A stretch of DNA of 12,943 bases from an uncultured Erysipelotrichaceae bacterium (GCA_947303755.1 CAMYZF010000031.1:1-12943); one strand, 5' to 3'; numbered from the stretch's first letter, positions 1-6,006 are shown. A program made the numbers and translations. The notes: generated from the sequence alone by a model not told the origin.

Positions 1-498
1 AAATACTGCACCACCGAAACAGCATCGGTTATTTGTGAGATTACAATCGTTAATTATTGCTTCACCACCATAAACAGCAACGGCGCCGCCTCTAGTATAA
101 CCTCCGACTCTATAACCTGTACCATTGGTTAATGTGCCTCTATTACCAGTAACGTTATCTTTACCATTAATTGTTAGTGTTCCGCCATTAACATATACGA
201 CAGGTTGATCATCTTCATCGCCTGTTTTAGTTCTAGCTTTTAAAGTAAAACCATTAAGATTAATAATAACATTATTACCAGTATCGACGGTTATATAATT
301 AGTTAAATTTGTATCTCCCTCTAGATAATAAGTGCCTGAAGCCAACGTACCTCCCGAGGAAGGTAAAGGTGTTCCTTCAGCTAAGGCGACGTTAATGTTA
401 TCTTTTTTATGTGTTAATCGAAGACTCAAAAAAGTTCCTAACGCAAGGGATGAACTGAATAACAATACTAAACTTTTAAATAAACGTTTCTTCTTCAT
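1..498 (-). CDS. Secreted surface protein with beta-helix-like repeats, N-terminal part only
   Basis: The reading frame is open from the ATG at 496-498 to the window edge: 166 codons, no stop, so the C-terminus is missing. A GGAG ribosome site (505-508) lies 6 nt upstream. The N-terminus is MKKKRLFKSL followed by a hydrophobic stretch (about residues 10-27), a typical Sec signal peptide or membrane anchor. The mature part is rich in Gly, Thr and Asn, with segments such as SGTYYLEGDTNLTNYITV, then LNGFTL, VNGGTLTING and GGAVAVYGG, ending NNRCCFGGAVF. Short recurring GGA[VI] and NN motifs of this kind are typical of right-handed parallel beta-helix proteins (pectate-lyase-like or Pmp-like repeats) on Gram-positive surfaces. 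The role could be adhesion or glycan binding, but nothing here proves either. It is divergent from the TetR-type regulator, whose candidate operator lies in the shared promoter region. Secretion call is good; function is open. Confidence 0.8.
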   Translation of the reverse strand, partial: MKKKRLFKSLVLLFSSSLALGTFLSLRLTHKKDNINVALAEGTPLPSSGGTLASGTYYLEGDTNLTNYITVDTGNNVIINLNGFTLKARTKTGDEDDQPVVYVNGGTLTINGKDNVTGNRGTLTNGTGYRVGGYTRGGAVAVYGGEAIINDCNLTNNRCCFGGAVF

Positions 499-600
499 GT
501 TAATCTCCATCTATATGCTAGAAAAAGCAATCAGTTGGTCTTCACTCTTTAATATTGATTAAATAGGTCTAATAAAATATTCATCCAATAAAAACATATA

Positions 601-629
601 TTCAAGAAAAAGCATGTCTAAACTATACT
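601..629 (+). promoter_or_regulatory. Candidate promoter of the TetR-type gene
   Basis: TTCAAG (601-606) and TATACT (624-629) are separated by 17 bp; the -10 matches consensus at five of six positions, the -35 at only three. The predicted start near 636 places the palindrome at 657-671 just downstream, where a bound repressor could block elongation. On the other strand the overlapping sequence at 622-627 reads TATAGT and could be the -10 of the divergent surface-protein gene, so the two promoters may be back to back. Weak -35 elements on both sides keep this tentative. Confidence 0.35.
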
Positions 630-671
630 TTCATAGTCTCAAAGTAAAGTTTTTTGTTTACTTCAAGTAAA
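626..671. promoter_or_regulatory. Dyad cluster, candidate TetR operator
   Basis: The gap between the surface-protein gene and the regulator contains a perfect palindrome TTTACTTCAAGTAAA (657-671, central C). An extra AAGTAAA copy at 642-648 forms a second dyad with TTTACTT at 657-663 (8-nt spacer). Further upstream is TACTTT (626-631) facing AAAGTA (641-646). Half-sites of one type arranged as dyads beside a TetR-family gene are the usual form of an autoregulatory operator. They also overlap the likely promoter of the divergent surface-protein gene, which may therefore be a target. The symmetry is seen directly; binding is inferred. Confidence 0.55.
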
Positions 672-691
672 AGTGAGCATAACGTATAAGT

Positions 692-1276
692 ATGAAAATC
701 AATAAAACAAAAAACCAATTTGAAGCAGCGTTGTTCGAATTATTAAGCAAGAAAAACTATCACGATATCACTATTAATGAGATATGCGCTTTAGCTAACA
801 AAACAAAGATGACTTTTTATCATTACTATAAGGACAAAGATAATCTATTAGCCCAAGCTTCGATCAATATAATCAACACCGAATACGCTGAAGAATACAA
901 AAAGATATTAGCCAAAGAAACCAACATAGAAGAAATCGAATACCAATCATTAATAGCCACCTATAATATGATTGCAAAACATTACAATCAAATTCAGAAT
1001 CTAACCTACAGAGGTGAAACCCTACCTTTGCAAATATTCAAAAACGCCTTATCTAATAACTATAGTAATTACATGGCCGAAATCATTAATAATGGTAACT
1101 TTGATGTTCCAATAGGCTATGTGTCTATCTTCTGTTTTGAAGGACTATATGGAACAGGCCTATATTTTGCAGAACAATTAAAAAATAATAAGAATAAGAA
1201 ACAAGTAAGGGAAGACAACAAAAAAGCTTGTCGCTTATTAGCTAGGGCTACCGTATTCATCGCAAACACCAACTAA
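692..1276 (+). CDS. TetR/AcrR-family transcriptional regulator
   Basis: A 194-residue protein with an N-terminal TetR-type helix-turn-helix: ITINEICALANKTKMTFYHY (about residues 26-45) followed by YKDKDNLL, the classic end of the DNA-binding domain. The remainder is helical with no recognisable ligand motif, as usual for the variable C-terminal ligand and dimer domain. Length is typical for the family. The ATG at 692 gives an N-terminus of normal length, but no good ribosome site precedes it: the closest purine motif, GTGAG at 673-677, is 14 nt away. The gene is transcribed away from the secreted surface protein, and dyads of TTTACTT/AAGTAAA lie between them, suggesting autoregulation and control of that neighbour. 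The ligand cannot be told. It ends at TAA 1274-1276, shortly before a hairpin that terminates the opposing tRNA transcript. Confidence 0.88.
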   Translation: MKINKTKNQFEAALFELLSKKNYHDITINEICALANKTKMTFYHYYKDKDNLLAQASINIINTEYAEEYKKILAKETNIEEIEYQSLIATYNMIAKHYNQIQNLTYRGETLPLQIFKNALSNNYSNYMAEIINNGNFDVPIGYVSIFCFEGLYGTGLYFAEQLKNNKNKKQVREDNKKACRLLARATVFIANTN

Positions 1277-1296
1277 AAAGTTGATGTGCAAACAAG

Positions 1297-1321
1297 AAAA
1301 AAGATCTATAAACATAGATCT
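1297..1321 (-). terminator. Rho-independent terminator after tRNA-Ala
   Basis: On the minus strand the sequence reads AGATCTAT, loop GTTT, ATAGATCT, then six T residues (1302-1297). The arms (1314-1321 and 1302-1309) pair perfectly over 8 bp, and the T tract follows directly. It lies 12 nt beyond the CCA end of the tRNA. In the plus direction the stem is followed only by a broken T-rich stretch, so it would terminate the TetR-type transcript less well. Confidence 0.7.
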
Positions 1322-1333
1322 AATTTATCATTT

Positions 1334-1409
1334 TGGTGGACCCAACCGGGATCGAACCGGCGACCTCCTCGTTGCGAACGAGGCGCTCTCCCAGCTGAGC
1401 TATGGGCCC
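1334..1409 (-). tRNA. tRNA-Ala (anticodon CGC)
   Basis: The minus strand folds into a complete cloverleaf: acceptor GGGCCCA/TGGGTCC, D arm GCTC/GAGC, anticodon arm CCTCG-TTCGCAA-CGAGG and T arm GCCGG-TTCGATC-CCGGT. The discriminator is A, followed by a genome-encoded CCA (1336-1334). The anticodon is CGC at 1376-1374, which reads the alanine codon GCG. The acceptor stem has the G3:U70 wobble pair that is the main identity element for alanyl-tRNA synthetase, which confirms the amino acid independently of the anticodon. At 76 nt with CCA the length is standard. It has its own candidate promoter (1421-1449) and terminator (1297-1321), and lies downstream of the rmuC/repeat-protein pair on the same strand. 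Confidence 0.97.
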
Positions 1410-1420
1410 ATTGCTTAATT

Positions 1421-1449
1421 ATTTAATAATAAGCGCGCTTTATTTTCAA
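1421..1449 (-). promoter_or_regulatory. Candidate promoter of tRNA-Ala
   Basis: On the minus strand TTGAAA (1449-1444) is followed after 17 bp by TTAAAT (1426-1421), placing the start about 5 nt before the mature tRNA end. The -35 is good, the -10 only fair (four of six). The spacer contains a 10-bp palindrome AAGCGCGCTT (1431-1440), unusually G+C-rich for this intergenic DNA. Cotranscription from the repeat-protein gene, which ends at 1468, is the alternative. Confidence 0.45.
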
Positions 1450-1467
1450 GAAGATATTGCGTGTTAG

Positions 1468-1809
1468 TTACGCGAATAAGATGGCGATAAGCGCCATTAA
1501 TTCCATATGAGACAAAGATCCTTCAATCTCATAAAGATATGGTCCACAAAATTCTCTAATCCTATTCCCATCAATTTGGGCGATATATGGACCGCAGAAT
1601 CTTTTGATTCTATTCCCGTCTAATTGTAAAAGAGTTGGACCGCAGAAGGCTCTAATTGAATCACCATCTATTTGGTAGACTGCTGGGCCACAGAAGTGTT
1701 TAACTCTGTTTCCATCGATTTGGTATAAGGTTGGTCCACAAAATTGTTTAATGGAACCACCACTTATTTCATAAAGGTTTTGGCCTAAGAATCTTTTTAC
1801 TCTTGCCAT
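1468..1809 (-). CDS. Small six-repeat protein of unknown function
   Basis: A 113-residue protein built almost wholly from six exact 16-residue units (residues 4-99) with the pattern [IV][KR]xFCGPxxxQIDGNR. Four units match closely; the first is degenerate (FLGQNLYEISGGS) and the sixth leads into a tail, SHMELMALIAILFA. Each of units 2-6 has one Cys before Gly-Pro. There is no signal peptide, so it is probably cytoplasmic. Regular 16-residue units with IDG turns suggest stacked beta-hairpins; the repeats loosely resemble small beta-rich repeat proteins of Firmicutes, but I do not recognise a function. The hydrophobic tail could be a capping helix or a weak membrane contact. The ATG follows the rmuC stop by 2 nt, and its GAGGA ribosome site lies inside the last rmuC codons, so translation is probably coupled to rmuC. 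Confidence 0.85.
   Translation of the reverse strand: MARVKRFLGQNLYEISGGSIKQFCGPTLYQIDGNRVKHFCGPAVYQIDGDSIRAFCGPTLLQLDGNRIKRFCGPYIAQIDGNRIREFCGPYLYEIEGSLSHMELMALIAILFA
1513..1800 (-). repeat. Six tandem 48-bp coding repeats
   Basis: The repeat units of the small protein occupy exactly six 48-bp periods. At DNA level a TGTGGACC- or TGCGGTCC-like block (Cys-Gly-Pro) and an ATTGATGG- or ATCGATGG-like block (Ile-Asp-Gly) recur in each, but synonymous positions differ. The array is therefore old and held by protein selection rather than recently amplified. Confidence 0.85.
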
Positions 1810-1811
1810 AA

Positions 1812-3056
1812 TTAGTCCTCATCGAAAACGGTAATTTCTCTAACATTACCTTCTTCGGGTTGTTCTTCAATTAATTCAGCGGAGTTAATGGATTCAAACT
1901 TACCAGTAATTTTAGACACTCTTGAATCAAGTTTTTCTCTAGATCTAGTCGCAGTTTCAAGTTGTCTTGAAAGCGTATCCCATTCTCTTCCAAACATTTC
2001 GAAGTCTTTACCTAGTTTAGCAAGTTGTTTTGCAATCTCTTTAGCGTTCTTTGCTCTTTCAGCATCGATTCTAACCATATTAATGGTTACTAAGATTGGT
2101 GGAAGAGTGGATGGAGAGGTGATAATAACGCGTTTTTCTCTAGCGTATTCGACGACATCTTGAAGATCGCTATGAATGTAAGCAAACACTCCATCGTTAG
2201 GAATAAACATTAATGCTTCTGGAGCGGTCTTATTTTCAACAATGTATTTGTCTTTAATATCGGTGATATGTTTCTTAACTGCTGCCGCAAAAGCTTTACG
2301 GAGCGGTTCTCTTTCTTCTTCTTTTGCATCAAAGATGCGTTTATAGTCTTGGAATGGGAATTTGGAGTCGATAGCGATCATCTTGTTTGGTTCTGGCATG
2401 AACACCACCGCATCCGCTCGAACATCATCGCCATCTTTGACTTTTTTCATCGTGTATTGTTCTTCATAACAACCAATCGTGTCACCAAAAACATTATGGA
2501 GAACCATCGATAATTGATATTCACCATATTGTCCTCTAGTTTGATTGCCTTCTAATACATTCTTTAAGGAGACAACATCTTTTCCAAGGTTTTCCATTTG
2601 CTTTTGAGCGTCATCGATAGCCTGAAGTCTTTCTCTAACTTGGGCCATTGATTCAGATGTACCTTTAAAACCTTCTTTTAATTTGTCATCAACCTTCTTA
2701 TCAAGTTGAGCGATTTTTTCATCTAATTGTTTGTTTAAAGATTCAATTCTTTTAGTGAGGAATTCGGTTACTTCGGATTGGAAATGAGACAAGTTTTGCG
2801 AGGATTTTTCAGTATTATTACCAAATTCCTTTGTTAACTTAACCATCTCTTTGGCCATGACAACTTCAACAGTTTTTTCAACCTGTTTATCGATTGAATC
2901 AATCTTGGCTTTGACTTCACCAAGAGCTTGTTGGTCGTTTGAAGATAGATTATTTTGAACTGGTTCTTTCTTCTTTGTTAAAAGAATGATTAAAACAACT
3001 AAAGCGATTAAAACTAATCCGCTTACGCCTAAAGAAATATACGCAATTATATCCAT
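1812..3056 (-). CDS. rmuC: RmuC family DNA recombination protein
   Basis: The 414-residue product has the full RmuC layout. An N-terminal membrane helix (about residues 4-27, rich in Val/Leu/Ile) comes first, then a long Lys/Glu/Gln-rich coiled coil (about 40-165). The conserved RmuC domain (about 170-345) follows, and a second helical region ends the protein. The domain contains the GQYGEYQL start (174-181), RADAVVFMP (213-221) and IDSKFPFQDY (229-238). Together E179, D215 and D230-x-K232 resemble a PD-(D/E)xK nuclease core. RmuC limits inversions at short inverted repeats in E. coli; its biochemical activity is less well settled. A GAGG site (3068-3065) lies 8 nt before the ATG. It is divergent from a Y-family polymerase gene, with a palindrome between them, and coupled to the six-repeat protein downstream. 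Confidence 0.93.
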   Translation of the reverse strand: MDIIAYISLGVSGLVLIALVVLIILLTKKKEPVQNNLSSNDQQALGEVKAKIDSIDKQVEKTVEVVMAKEMVKLTKEFGNNTEKSSQNLSHFQSEVTEFLTKRIESLNKQLDEKIAQLDKKVDDKLKEGFKGTSESMAQVRERLQAIDDAQKQMENLGKDVVSLKNVLEGNQTRGQYGEYQLSMVLHNVFGDTIGCYEEQYTMKKVKDGDDVRADAVVFMPEPNKMIAIDSKFPFQDYKRIFDAKEEEREPLRKAFAAAVKKHITDIKDKYIVENKTAPEALMFIPNDGVFAYIHSDLQDVVEYAREKRVIITSPSTLPPILVTINMVRIDAERAKNAKEIAKQLAKLGKDFEMFGREWDTLSRQLETATRSREKLDSRVSKITGKFESINSAELIEEQPEEGNVREITVFDED

Positions 3057-3074
3057 AATAGTAACCTCATAATT

Positions 3075-3179
3075 ATTGTATCATATTTGGAAAATATTTT
3101 TGCCATTAATGACAAAAATTTTTAGAAAATAAATTTTATAAATTTCAAGACTATATTTTTATTATTTTTACGATACAAT
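3075..3179. repeat. Inverted GATACAAT pair bounding the rmuC/polymerase gap
   Basis: ATTGTATC at 3075-3082 and GATACAAT at 3172-3179 are perfect inverted copies separated by 89 bp. Each reads GATACAAT toward its own gene, ending 18 nt before the rmuC ATG and 7 nt before the polymerase ATG. TACAAT within it fits a -10 hexamer (four of six matches at the informative ends), so the pair may simply be two -10 regions. No convincing -35 goes with either. A shared regulator half-site is the other reading. Confidence 0.45.
3092..3123. promoter_or_regulatory. Palindrome between two DNA-repair genes, candidate operator
   Basis: The core TTTTTGCCATT (3097-3107) and AATGACAAAAA (3108-3118) pair at ten of eleven positions around a perfect CATTAATG centre. 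Extending to 3092-3123 keeps 14 of 16 pairs. It lies midway between the divergent rmuC and Y-family polymerase starts, where a dimeric regulator could control both. It does not match the Firmicute LexA box GAAC-N4-GTTC. AT-richness raises the chance of fortuitous symmetry, though the GCC/GAC segments are not low-complexity. Confidence 0.45.
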
Positions 3180-3186
3180 TTTGTCT

Positions 3187-4428
3187 ATGGATAAGGCGAT
3201 CGCAGTTATCGATATGAAGGCGTTTTATGCCTTTGAGGAATGTGTTGAAAGGAAACTCAATCCTTTCACCACACCTTTGGTGGTTTGTGATCCCACTAGA
3301 GGAGATGGCACAATCGTTTTATCAGTTACACCATATTTAAAATCATTAGGCGTTCCATCGAGATGCAGGAGACATGAGCTACCTAAGATTGAAGGAATGA
3401 TTTTCGCTCAACCAAGAATGGAACATTATGTTAAGAAAAGTGCAGAAGTAATTTCGATTGTTACTGATTTAATTGGGGAAGACGATATCCACATCTATTC
3501 CATTGATGAATTCTTTGTGAATCTAGGGCCATATTTAAGAATGTATGAATGCACCCCCTATGCACTTGTTAGAAAAATCCAAAAAGCAATAAATGAGAAG
3601 ACTGGGTTGATCACTACTGCTGGGCTCTCCTATAACATGCTATTGGCTAAAGTAGCTTTGGATAATGATGCAAAAAATAAACCTCCATACATAGCGAATT
3701 GGACTAAAAAAGATATCGAAAACAAATTATGGAAAATCAAACCATTATCTAAAATGTGGGGAATATCTTCTGGTTACGAAAGAAAGTTAAACGCGTTAGG
3801 TATTTTTGATGTTGGCCAACTCGCTAAAACGGATAAGTCTTTTCTAAAAGAAAAGTTTGGTGTTATAGGCGAGCAACTTTGGGAACATGCAAACGGAATT
3901 GATGAAACAGATATTCGCGATAAATACGTTCCAAAAGATAAATCATTAACAGTGGGTCAGGTCCTTTTTAAAGACTATTCAGTAGAAGATGCAAGACTCA
4001 TCGTAAGAGAAATGGCGGAAGATCTTTGCCTTAGACTTAGAGAGCAAGAAAGATTCACTCAAAAGATTGGAATAGCAATCCATTATTCTTCCAACCAAGG
4101 TGTGACTTCTCATCAAACAAGTTTGGATTATCCAACCGATGATACAGATGAGCTCACAAACGATTTAGTCAAACTTTATAATAAGTATGTTGTGAATCTT
4201 CCAATTAGAGGAATACATATTGTTTTTGGAAAGCTAAGTGACAATTCCCACCGCCAATTATCTTTGTTCGAAGACGAAAAAACATCGGAAGAAAAACGAG
4301 CTTTAACAAAGGTTATTGACGTTTTAAAAAGAAAATATGGAAAGAATATTGTTTTAAAGGGTTCCTCTTTGCTAGAATCTAGCACAATTAGAGAAAGACA
4401 TTCTCAGATAGGAGGGCACCATAGATGA
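3187..4428 (+). CDS. Y-family translesion DNA polymerase, UvrX/YqjW type
   Basis: A 413-residue error-prone polymerase of the ImpB/MucB/SamB family that copies past DNA lesions. Motifs: VIDMKAFYAFEE (7-18) gives catalytic D9 and the probable steric-gate Y14; YSIDEFF (104-110) gives D107 and E108. A helix-hairpin-helix thumb follows (about 180-240), then the little-finger domain. The motif QLSLF (357-361) is a near-ideal sliding-clamp binding peptide. The tail ending RERHSQIGGHHR is characteristic of the Bacillus UvrX/YqjW group rather than DinB or PolC. The ATG at 3187 is preferred over an in-frame TTG at 3181. Neither has a ribosome site; a TACAAT at 3174-3179 would put the transcript start at or next to the ATG, suggesting a leaderless message. 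It overlaps the YolD-like gene by ATGA and is divergent from rmuC. Confidence 0.92.
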   Translation: MDKAIAVIDMKAFYAFEECVERKLNPFTTPLVVCDPTRGDGTIVLSVTPYLKSLGVPSRCRRHELPKIEGMIFAQPRMEHYVKKSAEVISIVTDLIGEDDIHIYSIDEFFVNLGPYLRMYECTPYALVRKIQKAINEKTGLITTAGLSYNMLLAKVALDNDAKNKPPYIANWTKKDIENKLWKIKPLSKMWGISSGYERKLNALGIFDVGQLAKTDKSFLKEKFGVIGEQLWEHANGIDETDIRDKYVPKDKSLTVGQVLFKDYSVEDARLIVREMAEDLCLRLREQERFTQKIGIAIHYSSNQGVTSHQTSLDYPTDDTDELTNDLVKLYNKYVVNLPIRGIHIVFGKLSDNSHRQLSLFEDEKTSEEKRALTKVIDVLKRKYGKNIVLKGSSLLESSTIRERHSQIGGHHR

Positions 4429-4733
4429 GTAATCGCGGAATGAAGAAATGGGCGCCTTTTTCATCTTTGGTGGAGCAAAGCACTATCTTAGAAGAGATGT
4501 TTTATGAAAAAGGCAAAAAAGATAAACCATCAATTTCTGCAGAAAGAGCCGCAAAAATCAATCAGATTCTTTCAAACTACCATGGAGAGACATTGAAGAT
4601 TTCCTATTATTTTGATGGATATGTTTATCAAATAATCTCACCAATAAAAAGAGTTGACATATATAATCGAAAACTCATATTTGAAGAAGGGAATATTGCC
4701 TTCTCAAACATTGTAAATATTGATTATGCATAA
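4425..4733 (+). CDS. YolD-like protein
   Basis: This 102-residue protein begins with NRGMKKWAPFSSL (residues 3-15), the signature of the YolD-like family, followed by an acidic/helical part and a beta-rich C-terminal half (ISYYFDGYVYQI, then IVNIDY). YolD-like genes sit next to UvrX/YqjW-type Y-family polymerases in Bacillus chromosomes and phages and have been proposed to act as UmuD-like partners. That role is a prediction, not shown here. The ATG overlaps the polymerase stop in an ATGA (4425-4428), and a GGAGG lies about 9 nt upstream, so the two are translated from one message. It lacks the Ser-Lys protease dyad setting of UmuD/LexA. The transcript ends at the hairpin at 4736-4762. Confidence 0.9.
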   Translation: MSNRGMKKWAPFSSLVEQSTILEEMFYEKGKKDKPSISAERAAKINQILSNYHGETLKISYYFDGYVYQIISPIKRVDIYNRKLIFEEGNIAFSNIVNIDYA

Positions 4734-4735
4734 TA

Positions 4736-4762
4736 AAAAATCGCTGCAAACCAGCGATTTTT
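4736..4762. terminator. Bidirectional Rho-independent terminator
   Basis: AAAAATCGCTG (4736-4746), a CAAAC loop and CAGCGATTTTT (4752-4762) form a perfect 11-bp stem with an A tract on one side and a T tract on the other. It can therefore stop transcription both from the YolD-like gene (stop codon ends at 4733) and from the convergent M29 aminopeptidase gene (stop codon begins at 4782). Confidence 0.92.
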
Positions 4763-4779
4763 CTTAAATTTCTGGTATT

Positions 4780-6006
4780 TTAGAAAGCCCAGTTGCCATT
4801 CTTAAAGATGGCGACTTTTTTACCGTCTCTTGTATATCCGGTAATATTTAAATCTTTTGAGCCAATCATGAAATCAACGTGGATTGAAGAATCATTGATG
4901 CCTTTTGCCTTAAGTTCTTCTTTTGTGTATTTTCCATAATCTTTAATAGTGTTTTCAAAGCCTTTGCCTAATGCTAAATGGCAAGCAGCGTTTTCATCAT
5001 AAAGAGTGTTATAGAAAAGTAATCCAGTATTATTGATTGGCGAATCAAACGATACCAAGGCAACTTCGCCTAACTTGCACGCGCCTTCGTCCATGGCGAT
5101 CATTTCCTTTAGAAGATGTTCACCCTTTTCGGCGTGTACTTCTACTGCTTTTCCATCTTTGAACTTGACTGAAAAGTTTTCGATTAATTCGCCTTGATAA
5201 GAAAGTGGCTTCGAAGAATAAACAATGCCTTCTGCTTTTCCAGAAATCGGAGAGGTAAAACATTCTTCGGTTGGAATGTTTGGATTAAAGTAAACGCCAC
5301 TATGAATGATGCGTTCTCCACCCGCTAAAAAGTTAGCGTCAGGAATTAACCAGACTTTGAAATTGGTGCCATTGCTGGATTCATAATGAAGATAATCTAA
5401 ATTTAGAGAGTTTAAATAGCTACTTCTATTAGCTAAATCTTTATTGTGTTCATCCCACGCTTTGATTGGATCATCACCACATCTAGATGTTTTTAAAATT
5501 GCATCCCAAAGAGCTTCAACGGCTTTCTTTGATGATAACTTTGGAAACACCTTTTTAGCCCACGCTTTAGAAGGTGCACCAACGACAACCCATTGATATT
5601 TATTTTCTCTTTCATCGCGTAGTGGTTTAAAGACCGGGAAAAGATTCTTGCTAACTTGAGCAAGCTTCGCTTGATTAACACCTTTTAAGGCATCAGGATC
5701 ACTTGATTCAATATAAATTAAACAAGGAAGTTTTTTATTAACTTCTTTTTCTCTTTCAATCTTCCAGGTTGGAACATATGAAAGGGATTTAATTGATTCT
5801 TTTTTATAAATAACTTTAGCAACTTTATCGCTTTGCCATCTTACTTCAACAGCGTTTGCTTTGGCCTTGTAGCATTCTTCGACAACATAAGTGACAAGTT
5901 GTTCTTGATCGACATCAGCAACAACGATAACATCTTGTCCTTTTTGAACATTTGCGCCAACTTTAACAATCAAATTAGCATACTTTTTTAAGACTGATTT
6001 TTTCAT
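4780..6006 (-). CDS. M29-family metallo-aminopeptidase (AmpS/PepS type)
   Basis: The 408-residue protein matches the length and layout of thermophilic aminopeptidase T, AmpS and PepS: cytoplasmic dimeric enzymes with two metal ions that remove N-terminal residues from peptides. Family ligands are visible in order: Glu in NIPTEECFTSP (about 247-248), Glu in KLGEVALVSF (E314), His in ENAACHLALG (H343) and SIHVDFMIGS (H376, D378). The position that I recall as the catalytic Tyr, seven residues after the His, is Phe here (F350). The N-terminus KKSVLKKYANLIVKVGANVQ is typical, with no signal peptide. A GGAGG ribosome site lies 9 nt before the ATG. The gene follows the secG terminator; I cannot define a separate promoter, so it may use readthrough or a promoter in the 80-bp gap (a TATTAT lies there). 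Confidence 0.92.
   Translation of the reverse strand: MKKSVLKKYANLIVKVGANVQKGQDVIVVADVDQEQLVTYVVEECYKAKANAVEVRWQSDKVAKVIYKKESIKSLSYVPTWKIEREKEVNKKLPCLIYIESSDPDALKGVNQAKLAQVSKNLFPVFKPLRDERENKYQWVVVGAPSKAWAKKVFPKLSSKKAVEALWDAILKTSRCGDDPIKAWDEHNKDLANRSSYLNSLNLDYLHYESSNGTNFKVWLIPDANFLAGGERIIHSGVYFNPNIPTEECFTSPISGKAEGIVYSSKPLSYQGELIENFSVKFKDGKAVEVHAEKGEHLLKEMIAMDEGACKLGEVALVSFDSPINNTGLLFYNTLYDENAACHLALGKGFENTIKDYGKYTKEELKAKGINDSSIHVDFMIGSKDLNITGYTRDGKKVAIFKNGNWAF

Noticed and set aside
332..562. Plus-strand open frame of 76 codons
   Set aside because: It runs antisense through the signal peptide and start of the minus-strand surface-protein gene, which has a proper start, ribosome site and signal peptide. 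The product has no domain features.
1423..1460. Possible terminator after the six-repeat gene around AAGCGCGCTT
   Set aside because: The palindrome leaves too little loop, the extended stem is bulged and no T run follows. It lies inside a better-fitting tRNA promoter spacer.
1513..1800. 48-bp tandem repeats as a CRISPR-like or satellite array
   Set aside because: The period is in frame and the units encode a regular protein repeat with synonymous divergence. There are no unique spacers between identical repeats.
1888..2513. Plus-strand open frames within rmuC
   Set aside because: They are antisense to a well-supported RmuC coding frame and have no start context or recognisable protein features. 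The same holds for the frames opposite prfB and secA.
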